Assembly: GCA_037576195.1 (NCBI GenBank)
Contig: CM075101.1
Span: 12,152,001-12,216,000, forward strand
Origin: Phytoseiulus persimilis
Lineage: Eukaryota; Arthropoda; Arachnida; Mesostigmata; Phytoseiidae
DNA length: 64,000 nt
Direction: 5' to 3'
In this document: positions 1 to 15,600 of the stretch, piece by piece
Numbering within the stretch: the first letter of the stretch is position 1
How the letters are laid out: each line of letters opens with the position of its first letter
The notes under the pieces: generated by a model
Seen by the model: only the letters and a program-made list of their open reading frames with translations
What the model was told of the DNA's origin: nothing
Database searches by the model: none
Made by a program: the position numbers and the translations under genes

Positions 1-614
1 GTCAATCCTCAATAAATTCTCCGAGGAAATAAAACTCCGAATTACGAAATTTTGAAGAAGGCTATAAGGAGACTGCTCGGTGGTAATATCTAATATAATT
101 CGGTGCCAGTTGTTGTAAAGTGTCTGTGTAATTCCATCGGTTCCCTGTGGTGACTGCACATAGCAGGTACGTCGTTGGCAGCAACTTCCCGAGCCCGATC
201 GTGCTGGATCCCCATGCATATTGCATGGAGCGATTGCGAGCTACCGATGGTACATGTGTACTGTGGCAGAGGGTGAGAATGGAGAAGGAAGTTCGTCGGA
301 GTTGTCGGACGCTCGATACGATCGACCTTGTATTCGACACTCCTGCGTTGACCTCATTCAGTGTTTCGGTTACGCAGTTCAGTCGGTGTTTTTTCAGAGA
401 CAGGACCACCGAGTCGCATTAACTGAGTGCCTCCCCCAGCAAGGCGGGCAGAATCGAATTTCTGCCGAGCTCATCGTGTTAACCAAATGACGGGGTGGTC
501 AGTCGGACTGATATTCGGCTCCTCTTCGTATGATTCAGAGCAGGCAGAATAATCTTTACGGCAACGCAGCAGCTTAGATTTCTATTCATAGTGCGGTCGT
601 CTCTGTCTACTTAC
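1..614 (-). other. AMFR intron sequence at the left edge
   Basis: Downstream of the GTAAGT donor after position 615 on the minus strand, no CUE-domain coding similarity is visible in any frame. The open minus frame at 409-62 does not resemble AMFR. It is read as the 5' part of the next AMFR intron. Confidence 0.5.
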
Positions 615-3600
615 GATACGGTTCAACTGCGGACTGTCGGCCGATCCAACTGTGGTCAATTGTTCGGCTGGAGGCCGCAAATTCGTATGCGAAACCTCCA
701 ACGACACGATTGGTAACCAGCTGAAATACCTCGATCCATCGAAGTGAAACTGGTGGTTCGTCACCTGGGGTCCACCCTGGAGAGGTGGCATCGGAATCTG
801 TCGGGGGTGGCTGCTCGCGCTGGCCTCCACCTGCAGAGAGCTGAAGCTCAGCGAACCAAAGAAACCCTCCGACGAATCTGTGGACTGTAACGTCATCCGA
901 CACGTCGGACACGATGTGTCTTGCTCCAGCCAAGACCGCAGGCAAGCGCTAGAAGTGAGATGTGGGTGGTCAAATCGGGCTCGAGTGGATGTTTAGGAAT
1001 GATTTCCGCCGGGCGGCTGATCCCGCGACCAACGATAGCCGTCAGAGTTTGGAGGGCGATACTCACTTGTGGAAGAGATGGCCGCAAGGCAGTTTACGAG
1101 CTGTACTCATGAGATCCCAACAAATGGCGCAATCATCGGAGTTCTTGGTGAGTTCCTCAAGCGAAGCCATGGGGTAACTGGCCATCATGTGTCGCAGAAC
1201 CTTCAGGTAATTCCGATGCTTGAGAATGCGACGGCGGATTTCGTTGAAGGCCCACCGCAGCTGCACCGATATCACGAGGCTGGCCATCGACAGCATTGTG
1301 TTCGTCCATATCTGTGAATGCTTCGATTTGAGAAATTGAACATCCTCGTTAGGATTAGTGATCAGACTCTTCAAGACCCTTCCACCAGGAGGCTCGTTCG
1401 TGGAACTCTCAGTCGAGCAACCCAGGCAGATGCGGCTTCCAAGACTGAATACGGAGACGAAATTGAGCAGTTACACGAGAAGCTTCTCGAACATGCCACA
1501 AACCCCGTCGGATTAAGGAAGCTGCGTCGACCCGATTGGACCAGCTCATACATCGTAGATTTCACCTTGTCAGACGCAGCTGTTTGTTCGGAAGAAAATA
1601 TACTTGACGATCATAATGAGCACCGGCCACACTTTCGGCCGAAGTGTTTCGATACGAGCGATGTATTTGCTTTCACTTGGAGAATGCCTATTACGAGCGA
1701 GAGTCGCGGGTTACGAAACGGCTCGTCACATCAGAAAATCTCATGAAAGCGCTTATGAAATGGGGCGACCAGTTCATGAACACTGCCAGAACATTCTGAA
1801 AGCGGGCGGAGGGTCGCCTGGTATCACGCCTTTGGGGAGCTGAAAAATTGATCACCCAGTCGCTGCTCCAGTGCATAGTATAGAACCGAGAAGGCCACGG
1901 TGAAGCTGGGAGCCAACCCAAGACGTAAGCTCATGGATGTTCTGTATCTGGGCGAAAACATTTCGTCAAACAAATTTTGGAAATGTAACAGCATGAATGC
2001 ACTCTTCCCGACCGGTGGCTGTGATTCCATTTCACACGAGCGACACGAAGGTCGTATTCATATTCAACGGATTTCGACCCCGGTCGCCGCAAGCAGAAGT
2101 GCTGCTTACGGTGGAAATATGAGCCGAATTTCAGTGTCAGAGACGACGTCTTGATCAGGACGAGCCTATTCCCACTGGAACCAGGCTTTTGGCTATTCCC
2201 ACTGAGTTCATTGACTGAGTCAGGTGGCTCGCACGGGAAACTCACAGTGATTCCGCACAGTTTCATCACGAACAAAACGAACTTTGCCGAGCGATCTATC
2301 CAAACGATGCACTGAGTGGCTACTTCAATTCTGAATTCGAATTGATCTGTTCCAGATCGTCTTCTGTATCCAATCGCTTATTCTTTGGTCTCGCCGCAAG
2401 CAATCTATTTTACAGCTCAGAGAGTTTGTTGGTTCCGCTTCTGGACCACAGTAACGATCTTAGGAGGAAGCGGTAGGAAAATAATGGGGCTAACGCGGAC
2501 TCTGGAACAGAGTGCCCACAACTTCAAAGATACGGATCGAGGATTGAATGATGAAAAGACAGATCGCCACCACTAATTGAGGTAAGAGAATGGAAGAACA
2601 TATTTCACTTGTGAGAACATAAGCAGTGTCAGGGCTAACTCCGAGTGTCCACGATGTATCCATCCTCATTGTTCGAGGAAGTTATAACTCACCAACATAT
2701 GTAGATGATGGAGAAAGTCCACAACCAGCGTTGCCAGCTCGAACCCGAGCTCGGTGTAGTACACGCAGCCTGCTCTACTGTCCCACAGTCTCTCGCTGGT
2801 CTTTGCATCCACGACGTGGAGTGTGTACCTCGCCAAGACGTAGGCCGCGTTCAGAGACACAAGAGCTACTTCGGCGACCATCAACGCGAACGTATGGAGG
2901 CCATGATAGATGCCGCAGAGTATGCAGATGCCGAAACATAGCACGCACGTGACTTGAACCGCGCACAGGAGCCCAACAAGTCGGAAATGCACGCCGGCGG
3001 GGATCGAAGGTGAGAAGGACAGCTGAAAAGCAATGCTTGTATGAGGATACCGCTCTGTGCCCTGTCTATACCTGTCGCCCGCTGCGGTCAGATCTGATCA
3101 TCGGTCGATTGTGGGGTTGGATCTTGGAAAACGCCAGGCATCGTTAAGAAAACGGAAAATAAATCATCCAGGATTACTGCTCATTACATAATGATTCGTT
3201 CGCCAGCTCAGCAACGAAGCGTCGCAAACATTCAAGGCCAACTCGGGAGGGCAAGCTCCCCGCAAGTAATGACGACTGAATAATAGAATAGAATCATATT
3301 CTTGACGCGCACATTCCCTTTGTCATCTCTGACTTCAATGCCCAATTCGATGATGTATCGACATTCCACGCAATTCGACGCAATACCAGAATTTCTCAGC
3401 CGCCTGTTGAGAACTGGGTTCTGGAGAAGTCGATCACGGAGAAAATATCGCAACGACAAGTTTTGAGGAGGGGCCGTATATGATCAGCGAGCAAATGAGC
3501 CGCGAATCATAGCTGCCAGAGATGGAATCGGAAGCTTTTAGGGACGCTCTCCACAACCGTACGCATCCCCGTGTAACGGTTGTGTTGGTCCCCTGCAGAT

Positions 3601-6600
3601 GCTGGCCACACGCCAACATTGAACGCTGGTGATGCCGCGGCCGGTGTCGCGTCAGCCGCTGCCGCCACGCGTCCATTGCGCAACACGGCCTCGTTCACCT
3701 CCGATGTCGGTCGTAACGCGGCCGACGCTTAATACCTGAGCAGGGAGTGGAACGTGCATTCTCAAAAGATCGAGGGACACTCACATATTGGAAACGGTCT
3801 TTGCTGAGAACTGTCATCAGATGCAGGAAGCCCAGCAAGGAGAACCAGGCAACCCAACCTAAGACCTGCTCGACGTACTGGACGTTCATCACTCCGAAGA
3901 TGAAGATGAACTTGTAGAAGATGAAGTTCCAGAACTTGTCTTTCAAGTGTTGCTCCTCAGACACCCGAAGCTGACCAAAAACCAACACCTGGATGAGCTT
4001 GCCTAGCAACGCCAGTAAGCAGTAGGCCATGTTGACGAGTGCCTGAAATCAAATAAACGAATCTATTTAGACATTGCTCATGATCCATTTGACTGATCAC
4101 AATCGCCAGGGTTAGATGCTGAAGACTGTGTCCAACAAGAATCGGACGGCGGAACGACCGATCTGACCTCGCGATGGTGAACTATGTACCGCGCAAGGCT
4201 CCGATTCGATTGCGCGAACTCTCCATTCTGAAGAACCATTCATTCAGCTGTTTGAGGAATAAATAAACGATTCCCAGCCCATGAAACTCCGTGGTAAGGG
4301 GTGGCACAGCCCTCGTGAGAAGCAACGACTCAGAAATCCGGCGCTTTGCGAACGAGCGACTTTTTGAAGTTATTCTTGGAAAGATTCCCAATGAAAGCGT
4401 CTTGAGCGAAGGCCTCAGAAACAACCGTCCTCGTAGAACTGCCTGAGACTCGGAAGTTACCGTCTGGCTCGACAGATCTCTTCGATGATACCGACGACCA
4501 TTGCAAGATGAGGTACGCTCGGTTCCTGTTCAGTGGGTTTTGTCATCAAAAAGATCATTGTCTTCAAACAGACGAGATGGGAACAAAACGGGAGGTATCA
4601 TTCCATGACAACGACTCGCCGAAGACAACTGAACACTACAAAAGCAATCATTGTCGTTGAGCCGAACCCAAACTTCACATTCATGGCTGTAGCTTCCTAA
4701 ATTGAATTATTTATTGCAGCCGCAACTCGGCGCACGCAGCCATGTCAGGACAACCTCAACGCCAGATTCATTCTGCCTCGCCGTTGAACAGAACGGCTCC
4801 ACGCCCGACGAGAGAGAAAACATCGTTCCAAGCGTTCGTTATCACCGCGCGACCTCAGTCTGGCTTCAATGCGATTGTTTCCAGCGAAGATTGAAGATCT
4901 CTTCCAGAATTTCAAGGACTCCATATTTTCTCTTTCTTAAAAATGATGCGCTCCTGTCGCAGCGTACCGTTCCATTCGCAAGCCAAGCGTGATTGAGGAC
5001 TTGATGGAACATTCCATGAAAGGTCTGCCAACTCCGTGTTGAATCAGCCATAAGGCTCGACAGAAATTGATCGCAATCGGCGCGAGCTCAGCTCGTGTGA
5101 CGATCTCTGCAATAAGATTCGCCGCGGCGAGTCGACGAGTTCCTTTGACTAGGCTAACCTGACTCCATCAAGCGTCTTCAGTATCTGCCATCTTGTCGTG
5201 ACAGAACACAACCGTAGTTGAACGCAGCCCGATGAAACTCAATCGAATCAGGGAATCAAATTGGTGCGACATCTGCAGCCATCAGAACTCGTGCGAGGCA
5301 TCATGTCGAGACGCTCCGAAGACCGGTGAGGGATGGACGTTCCGAACTCCTCACCCTAGGGTGAAGTCAGGCGTGAATCTATATGATGGCTGTTACAATA
5401 TGTATTGAGTTACGTCAGTCGCCAGAGTCCTTGAAGCCTCTGCTGGTGAATGCAGCGGTCGCAGCAGCAACAACCGCAACCGCCTCCACGACCAACATCG
5501 CGGCCGCTGGGACTAATGCGTCTTTCTTTCCGTTTTCTCACGAAAAAAACTCAGCTTGCCCAACGAGCTGGGAGATGGGAGAAGTTCTTGGCGTGCAAAG
5601 CAACCTTTAATCGAGGCACAATCGTGTCTCTCTCCATTTCAGTTGCGAAACCTCCAGTTTTCCGACTGTCCAGGATAGAGCTCGCCGATCCTGACCCGAG
5701 CTAATGTAGCCATCTCGAGTTATTCACTCGTTGCTGTGTCTTAAGTCTCATGAGAATGCCTTCACTGAAATGTTGACAGTTCTCAAGGGGAATCACAGAA
5801 CCCGCTTCCTAATATTTCTGTCCATACTCTGGAAACTCCGTTTCCTCTTCAGGAGGGGTCGTCCCAGGTCCGACTCGACCCGTCGTTTCAGAACCTTCAG
5901 AGTGACAATCCTATTCGAGCTCACGCCGGTGTCTCCCGTGAAATTATCTCATCTAGCCGACTCCGCGTCGAGCCTCCACTGAAACAGCTTTTCTGGCTCG
6001 AGAAGTTTCTGCCAGAGCCCCAGACATCTTTTCCAGATATTCCGAAACATCTCAGAGATTCATGTACCCGGTCAACGCTTTCGGGACGAGAGGTGTTTCT
6101 TTCCGTGACCCACGGCAGCCAGTATTTTTGCCCCACGGTCAGTTGTCGGGCCATTAGACTGCTTGGTTGCTTGCGAAATTTTCAGTGATCGTTTTTACCA
6201 TCTCTTTTCCTACGTATGCGAGCAGACCAAAAAAATCCCCTTAAAGACGTTCGCGCCTTCGACCGTTCTCGCGTGGCCAAATCACCGGCTATTTCCGTTC
6301 AAGGAAAAAATGTCATCGCCAGTCGGCATACTCGCACGCCAACAAGCTGAACTCCTTTCGGCAACGGCAATCCAGAGAACTCTTTCGAAATTGGTCAGGT
6401 TCCTCAACAATAACACTCCGGGCCGTGGCTCGCATCGCGTTTTTGAGTGCTCGTGTGCACGAGACAGAGAATCGTGTTCACGCCCAGCCGCCCACGTACA
6501 AACGGAAGAACTGGTAACAGCCTAACGAAGAATGGGGAAGAAGCCATGGACATCGCGCCGAATGGAGAAGCTCCGGAGAATATAGCGGGCGGACTTCATG

Positions 6601-9600
6601 AAAGGAAAAAACTGAGCGAGAAAACACAGAGACCACCAAAACACATTCCGCTCGGAACAACGAGCGAGTCGGCGTCGGCCGCGACGTCAGAGACAGCGGC
6701 GGCGACGACTCATAGCTACAACAATGAGAGTCGACGCAGGCGTAACGTGAACGCGATGTCAATCCGTGGGCGACATGCATTGTTAGCATCGCGCCGTCTC
6801 AACATAGATGAAGGGCTGGACTGAGCCGTGTTGCGGGCCGGGTGTGACTCGAAATACTCCGGATCGGATGAACAACCCAGAGAGCGACCGTAGGACTACG
6901 AGTAGAATGTAGAGAACATTGCCGAGAGAGTGAGAGAGAGAGGGAACCAGTCGGAAGACGTCTTCGCGGCAGCTGGCGACCTTAATTGGCAGGCGACGGC
7001 TGAAGTTGTTCCTCCGCTCCCTAAAGCTGGCAATCCTTCCCACCTGGTTCCGTCCAATAAAGAAGAGACAGGAGCGAGCAAAGGTTTCTGACGCGGCTTG
7101 ATCACAAGAAGAGGATTCGGAGACATGGAGCGAGGAGCAATACCGGAACGGTGGTGGACGCACGCGACTGGAATGAGAACAGAGTTCCGGAAGCGCGCCT
7201 CGAGCCACGAAACGAGGTGACTCGGGGAAGAACATCTCGGAGAACAGACAACACGGAAAACCGAATCCAGCGAAAATATGGTCACATCCACGCGAACCCA
7301 TGAAAAAGACCAGAGAAAACGAATGAGCAGTCCGAGCTGAAAATGTGCTGGCCGATGTTCGGATATTCGGGTCGAATGCAATGGTCATCGACTCAGTTGC
7401 TCATTCTGGCCGAAATCCTCCGGCGTCTGGATCTGACTGTCGCTCGGCCACTATCGCTCAGTAAGTCAGTCAGTCAGTCAGTCTGACTCCTTGATATCCT
7501 GCCAGCGACGCCGGAGCATCTATTCTGGCCCTAGAAACGTGATACTGAATCGCGACGTTATAATGAGAACTCCGCCTCAGACGAACGGGCTCCTGGAAAG
7601 CAGTCTGATCTTCCAAACACCGCCGGAAAACGCAGCAGCACACAGAGATTGTCGTTATTCTCCATGAATATTATCGAGGCCCCCAAATAACTCCACGGAG
7701 CACGTTGAAGGAGCGCCACCGCCAAGATGTCGGAGGGAGCGGCGTGTGACGAGTATCGCTCTTGTTCGGGGTCTCCCATGCGGCTGCGGAAACACGCGAC
7801 AACCGCCGCAACCAGGGAACCGCTCCGAGAGAAGGATTGTCCCCCGCAGAACCGGCCGCGGACGATGGTCAGCTGGAAGAAGTCCTCTGTCCAGGAGTTG
7901 TCGCCAATGAAGACGAATCGACGTAGTCGAATGCGTATTGAAGAGAAACCGAGGCTCCAAGATCTCCGACGGGTCTTGTCCAGTCTCGAGTGAGATGAAC
8001 CACGACAGCCGACCGGCGACGTTAGAGTTCGCAACGAAAGTTCCAGAGTCACAGAATGGCTTGCAGTTAGCGATCGGCGCCAGTTATTTCTTCCTCCTCA
8101 CCCAAGGTAACTTCAAGGTGACATCAAGAAGCAACGACGATTCCCTTCCTAACCGAAACGCGAATCCGCGTCTCGCGGTTCGGCTCGCTCACATGTCGAG
8201 GAGAGAATACCGCCTTCCCGCCTCGGAGCGGAGCACTGGTGAAGCGGGATGAGTGCACGGAGAAAAATCCTCGATGGCACAAAAGAAAGGCAACAACGGT
8301 GTCAACGCTCATGGAAGCGAAAGCAAGATTTCGACCAGGAAGCGAATGATTTGCTCGGCAGACATCTGATCGTCTGCGGGCGGAAAGCAGAGAACTAGAA
8401 GCAAAGTGAAGTTTTTCTCCGTTCTGAACTGCTCCCACAAATCCGTCCATCGCATGACGATTCGCTTTCCGTGCCCCACAGGAAATCCCATGCATACGCA
8501 CAAGAATCGCTTGGCTCTCGATAATGATGTAAATCTCCTGGCTTGAATCAGCCATGTTCCGCCAGTCCCAAACGATTGTCTTCAAGAACATTCTCGTCGT
8601 GATCTTCATTGATGCCGAACCCCGGGATGCATCGATTTAGAGGCCGACACGGACCTCTCCCGCCTTGGGAGAGGAGGAGAAGCCTATTCCCGCCAAAACA
8701 GACTCACTGGGCGGACAGGGTCGAATGGCCCGATAGAGGTTCCGCACAGGTTTCCTCTAAAGACGATTCCGCTCGTGAGCAGCATCTTTGCTTCTACGAG
8801 AGCTTCCTCAAAGATGTCCTTCGGCTTCGGAAGCAACAATTATTTCCGCGGAATCGAGAAGAGAGATACTTTGTGGCGTGTAAAATGAGCACGAGATGAA
8901 ACCTGCGAAGTCAAAGCTGATCTACGAACCCCTCCCCCGAGAAACTGAACTAGTCGATTGAAAGCGCAATTCTAAATCAGATTCAAGCACCTACCCTTGC
9001 GGGACACTTCGTGGCGACGAACCTCTCGCCGATATGACGTTCTATGAATGATTCGAGCGGCATCGGGCTGTGTGTTGTCACCGAAAATGCTAGAAAGTCA
9101 TCTCGGGCAGTACCTACGACGTCGCAACCTCAAGTCAACTCAGTCCGAATCCTCGAGCTCCACACGCATTCACACGGAGAACTTCACTGACGACGACGGC
9201 GGTGGCACTAAGAACCGAAGCGATACCAAACCGCAGCTCCAGCTCTGCTGCCGACGGAACACCAGCTCCAAAAGTCTCCCACTAACGGGCTTCTGTGTAG
9301 TATTGTTGCTTGCGCTGCAGAGCACTTCTGTTCTGTAGTGCAACCCTCAACAGACGGCGAGGGCTTCAAGGCTGAAGCGAGCAGCAGACTGACCTCTGTT
9401 CCAACCGGCTCTCGGGACTAATGATGCCAGAAAAGTGTTCTGCAACTGCCGAAACTTGCCAGAGGAAAGACCAGGAGAGCGTTCGTTGGCGAGCAGAGGT
9501 CGAGAGTCCCTTGAAAACTCGACGCTTCTATCAAGTTGGGACCGCCCTCCATCTGGCCGCGAGCCTGAAGCCGATGCGAGGGTCTTCTTAGAAGCTCGGA

Positions 9601-12600
9601 GCACGAGAGCGTTCGGGGCAACGACTTTCGGAGTCCAGATCGGGCGTCATCGGTGCGTTCCTGTTCGGGGCCGACGATGTGTCGCAGCGCTTGGCGAAAA
9701 ACTCTCCGTGCATCTCGACTGAAGTCACAAGCCGCGTTTTCCTGAAGGATCGTGGGCCAGCGGCCGTGATTGACATTTTCCGAGCACCCAGTTCCCGCGG
9801 CGAGTCGAGTTATAGTTGGTTTCAGTCTGCCGTGGGAGTCGGCGACTTCAAGATCAACGAATCCGCGATGGAAAATTCTCGGGGAAAGAATCGAAGACCC
9901 GAGGCCACAAACATAGACTCAGCTCTCGGTGGAGCGCTTGGGCGGTCTCCGCCGGGCTGGATGAGAAGATCGTTAGGCTCGAATGATCTGGGGTCACTCT
10001 GATTCGTCCGAAATCCGTGTGACGGGTGGGTTCGAGCCCCGATAAGTACGAGATCTTCATGGCAATGAGGAAGGAGCTCCTCGACTTCGAGAGAACGAGC
10101 CGCTTCGGCTAAATTATCCGAATTCGGATTTCGAAACACTCGCTAACGAGAACACCGCCTTAGTCAATCATTGCTTCGCACATCTGGTTCAGCATAAAGT
10201 GAAACAGTTTCCTAAAGATCTCATTAGAGGCTCTGTTGTAAACACATGCAATCGGACGACTAGACGCGCGGGTGCCTTCGGTTGCACATTCATCGTTTTC
10301 CTCCGAAACTTAGCCACCGAGTCGTATGACGTAACATGAACATTGCACGACGGCTTGCGAAAGCCCGGGACTTTTTCCCCTCCCTCCCTCCGGACTGCCG
10401 ACGACACTCTCACTGGTGCGTCGCAGTTCCAGTACGTCGCACCCTCCGACATGCTGGAAACGGTCCTGGCACCACGAATGAGACGCTGCCAGCTCGAATT
10501 TTCAACGAACAACTTCTGTGGCGACCAGGCATCTTTCGTCGACGAAACAGCTGCGGGAAAGAGCGGTCCTTCGGATCTGTCACGGCGGACTGGGGCTCGA
10601 GCTGCCGCGACCGATTCGTCAAAAACCGAAGAAAAAAGCATGCAAATCACTTTCGCTGCCCACAAGGTCGGCTGGCAATGGGCCGTCTCCACGACGACTC
10701 GTGCTGAGATGGAGTTCTTGGCTTTCTTTTGTTTCGCTCGAACACTGCTTCGGAAAGACCTTTCGGAAATGTTTTCGTCTCGGGTCTTTACCAACTTGAA
10801 CGAGCCCGCTCGCCCCGAGGAGACTCGCTTCGATTCGCTGCGGCGGACCACGAATCGCTTTGTTGGCGTTTTTCCCTGTCAATTAGCATATCCCGAAGAT
10901 TCTAACAAGCGAACCCGTCTCATCGGTACGCTGCGCAGGAACAACACCCTCTGACGTACGTAATGAGGTAAGAATTGACAAACTGAGACCGATCTTGTGT
11001 CGTGTCCGACGTGCGTCAGGCTTTCCGAGACGCGGCGGAGGTGATTGATGGACAGTCCACATCAGAGGTACGCGCGTAATCCCCAAGCACAGATTCTTAT
11101 CCCGTGAGGCTTCGAATCATTAGTCTCTTGGCAAATACCGAAAACGATAGCCGCCGACTCATCGGTCCGCGACAAAGTACTTTCGAGTGCCACTATCACG
11201 GATGCTAGGCCCTGCCAAAAGCAATGAGCGAACGAACAAACGAAATTCGATTTCCTCAGGCTGTCTATTGATGGAGTCGTGGAGCATGTTGGGGCGGCAG
11301 CAGTCGAAGAGGATTCACGCGTGAGCGGGAATCGAATGGAACAGTGTAAGCCGAAACGTGAAACTGCTGAGCCATCTTCAGTGGAGCACATTGGAAGCAA
11401 TCGCTCCGAAAGCGTCTCAAGGTCATTGACGTTATCGAACCAGTTCTTCGGATGCCAGCTCCCCGCGCTGCGAAAAAAGGGCTGTGATCCGATCAACCGC
11501 GTTTCGGGAAAAAAAAAACACCCCTCATGTCCTGTCGCTGGAGCTGGACAATTGCTCCGACGGTGACTGGGGTATGTGCACATTTCTCCCGCGAGTTCTC
11601 GAGGTCGGAACTCCGGACAATCTCCAAGCAGCTGCAATAGGTTCCTACCGAATTCCACCGCTCTGCTCGTGTCGATATGAACGTCGTCTCGATCTTGAGG
11701 TGGTCGGCTCACGTTGTGGTGACATTTGCAAGTTAGCTCTCGGCAATAACTGTGACGTCAGATTACCGCACGCAGCGAGTTGATAGGTCCGAACAGTGGT
11801 TTGACGAGAGTGGCCACAGGCTGTCATGATACCGTTGCGGTGGGTGTCACGTTCCAGTTCGACACGGAACGGGTGTCGCACGAACAACCTATCGGCACGA
11901 TGTGGTCTGGATCGAAAGCAGTTGCTGCGGGGAACGAAGGACCCGACCCGATAGCGAGAAACCGCTGGAGTTTTATTGTCACGGTTCTGTTTCGGGCGGG
12001 GAATACGTCTACCTTGGATGAGGGCGCTTCCGAGAGGCTGCGGTGCAAGCCGTGAACGCCGACACCATGCGAAGATCGACGGTTTCCCTTGAGAATCAGG
12101 ATCACCATCTGTACGCAAGCATCTCCTGAACCTCGACCAGACTGGCCCCAAGAGCAATCGCCGCTCCGGAGCGTCAGAATTCAGCAAAGGCTGAAACCGT
12201 CCGACAGAACCGTTGCGTCGGCCCCGTCGTCCACTGAAGAACCCACTGCGCCCACTTTCTTGAGTCAATGTTATCGCGAGCTTTGTTTAATGTGACTGCC
12301 AATACGGCGTTTGACCCCGGTTCGCCTCCAGAAACAGTTCGCGTTGAACATTCGCGACTGGCTGTGTGACACAATGCAGAACACAGACAGCATCACAATA
12401 TTTAGCCGCCGCACCGACGCTCCGCTAAAGCGGACCCCGCGCCGACGCTGCAGAAACGCAACACCATCGAAACGCTTCCTGGTGCTCAGCGCGGTCAACA
12501 GTCACAGCCTTCACATGCTGCTGCGGAAGTCTGCTGGCGTGTCTGAACTGCTGAATGTCTTGCGGCTCGCTTTCCCGGCCGACTAGATGTGAACCGATCT

Positions 12601-15600
12601 GCTAGGGGAGAAAACAAAACGCTCCAGACAAAAATCTTCTCCGCCGACGTTCCGCTGAACGCCACAAAGCGATCAATCCCGACAATGCTCGCTGGGTCTC
12701 TTCGCCCGATGGAAAAGAAGAGAGATCGAGCGAGCGTCAGGGATGAAGAGGAGGAGAGAGATGTCCCGAGCGCGGTCGCATCATTGATACCTGAGGGATA
12801 GCACGCGAATGTAGCTCGCCGTCTTCCCCGATGCTCCTGGGAGCAGCATCGAGCTCGACGACGGCGACGACGACACATCCTGGGGAAGACCGGATCAACG
12901 ATGGAATCAGAGCGGAAGAGGAGCGCGTTCGGCAGACGAAGATATCTCTTCCGATTCGAATTCGTCAGCGCCGAAAATAGCGTTCCGCGTCGACTTCCTA
13001 CTCAAGAAGCGGAAGCCTCTCCAGACGAAGATCACTTTCACCCTACGACCTTGCTTAGGGCGCACGCACGAAGATGTTTTCTCCTTTCTCGATCCGCTAT
13101 CCGATTATCGAACGAGATGACGTCAGCACAGAATTTTCTCATCCATAATCGAATACCGTGGAACGATGACCGATTGAAGAGCTTCTCAAAGGAACGAGCG
13201 CGCGGATTTGGCAATGGGTTCTGAACAAGTGGCGAATTCGAGCGCATTCTCGATCCGAGGCTCTTCGAAATCAGACAAGAGTCAAATTTCTTCCCACAGG
13301 CGAGGCACTGTTGACTTCAAGAGCAACAGAAAGATTCGGAGGAAGTTTTCACGCTATAGTAGCGTTTCCGGTTTCGTTCATTCACAATTCATCCACTCTC
13401 CAATTAAGACACCGGCCATCCAGCGAGACTCACAGAAACCACGTTCCTCCACGGGAACCATCTCTTTTCGCAGGCGTCAAATGTCAGGGACTGAGCGAAG
13501 CACCTGCTCCGGAGGCTTTTCGCTAGCCGCTACGACGACAGAAAAGAGTCTCAGAAATCTTCCTTTTGGACAGCGGTGATTTGACTTCGCGCGTGGTGGA
13601 CGCTCCTCTTATCTTGCCACTCGGACCACCAGATTCGCTGGACGCAAGAAGACTCTGGTGACCAGCCTCAGATGTCTCCAGATGACAACCTTGAGCGTTG
13701 CGCAACATTTTATTCTGTTCGGATCGTTTTGCTGGGGTCAGGGTTGTTAAAGAAAAAACTGTGATTGAATCATGGAGTTCTGCCAGACGCTTGTTAAAAA
13801 CGTCCGAAGAGCCCCCAAGCCAGAACACGATAGCTCAGCAGGCTGTGATGGACTGTTTCCGCTTTCATTTGGAAGAGGTGTTCGATTCTTGTGGACTCAC
13901 AGGTTGGTTAGATCACAGGTTCCGCGCCAGCCTGCCGAACGTCACTCGAAAGCAGCGTGAGCGTCAAGAGCCTGGATTCAGTGAGTCATGGTCTGTTTGG
14001 CAGTTGGGATTCAGTGAGTCAGTCTGGCACATCCAGATGAGCGAGAATCGACAACCCAGACGACGAGGACTGAACCGCGAGGGGCTATCGGGCCTGAGGT
14101 TTGCCGATCGGCAGCTACGAGGTCAGCCCACGAGTTTCCAGCTCAACGAAGTCTCGAGAAAGCACGGAGGCGAAAAATTAAACGCGTTTGAAAGAACCCG
14201 AAACGAAAAAAGAGCCCACGGACTTGCACGGAATCCACTGATACTCTGTTGCTCTCAACTCAAAGTTTGTGGACTGGTACGTCGATGCCATGCAAATCGG
14301 AGGGAACTTCCAAAGCAACGGAAGGAGAATCTGGTCTCAATTATTCGGAAACGAGCTCCCCTGAATCTGGGTGGATTATGAGTCTGCGAGGGACCTTTCC
14401 CAGCGGATAAAAACGGGGTCAGAAAACAAGAAATCTCCGAAAGTGTCCATTTCTAAGAAAGATAGTATATGCAACAACATTCACTTCCTTCCTCGCGTCT
14501 TGACTACACTGTTCGTTAGAAAAAGAACATCCGACTCCAGGATGACTTTGATATATGGGTCAGCGGAAATCCGTCCTCTCCGTGGCACCATGCAGGACAT
14601 CGGTTGAATTCTCGCATGGTTCGAAAAGCGCTCGCGTCACAGCGCGTATTCGACGACCATCGCGAGGGAGCCGCGACGAAAGAAAGCGTCAACTCACCTA
14701 GAAAGAAAGGAAGCGCGGTTTTAGTGCGGAGCGGTGTATCCTCTCCGAGGAAGCTCTCCTGGATCCTGTACTGAGCTCGTCGACGTTAACCATGATCGGA
14801 CTTGAGAGCAAGCATACGAGCGAGACTGAGAGCTCGACAAAATAGAATCCCAGAATCATTTTCTTGATTGAATAGGCAGGGAATCGACGATCGTCGTCGA
14901 ACCCTTCCGGAGCTAATGATCCCCATGCCGTTCGAGTTGGAGCAGTTGAAGTTCGGGTCGACGCCCGAGCCTCCTGGATTATTTCGCTGATCTTCCTCAC
15001 TTTGATACAGCAGTCAGGACGAGGACGAGTCAAGCTCATGCTATCCGCGCTTTTCCACCCTTTCTTCTCAGATGACTCATTCAAAACAGAGACCTCCAGA
15101 TGTGTCGTCGTTGCGTAAGTACAAGCACCTGCTTGAGCGACTCGGGCTTTACGTGATATTGTTCGAAATGAAAATAGTCAGGTTGGTGAGTTTTTTTTAC
15201 GAGAGCATCAAGGTCGTGTTTCGAGATTCCGCGGACGGAGATAGCTCCACGAATCGGCTCCTCCGATGACGAGAGATTGGCTAATCGATGATCGTAACAC
15301 TTGGAGTCGGTTTACCCGCAGTCATTTCCGAAAGGAAGAGAAGCGATTCAGATTGAGCTCAGAAGAGGAGACAGCAAACTGTGCGTGAAGCTCATCAGAT
15401 ACACCTTTCGTTGGTCAACGACTCCGAGTTTCAGAAGCGATTCCAACTCGAGCCTCATGGGCTGGCTCTTGAATTGGTTCTGCATCCTCTCTCTCTCTCT
15501 CTCTGCCTAGAACGGGTCCTTTATTGGAGCTAGTTTTCTATTTGTCTTTGAAACCCGAGATCGAGACGCCACGCTATCTCTCCGGAGTGCAGGCACGAGT

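Noticed and set aside
9965-10050. B-box-like gtgggttcgagcccc on the plus strand
   Set aside because: The T-stem nearly pairs, but no A-box, anticodon arm or acceptor stem could be folded upstream.
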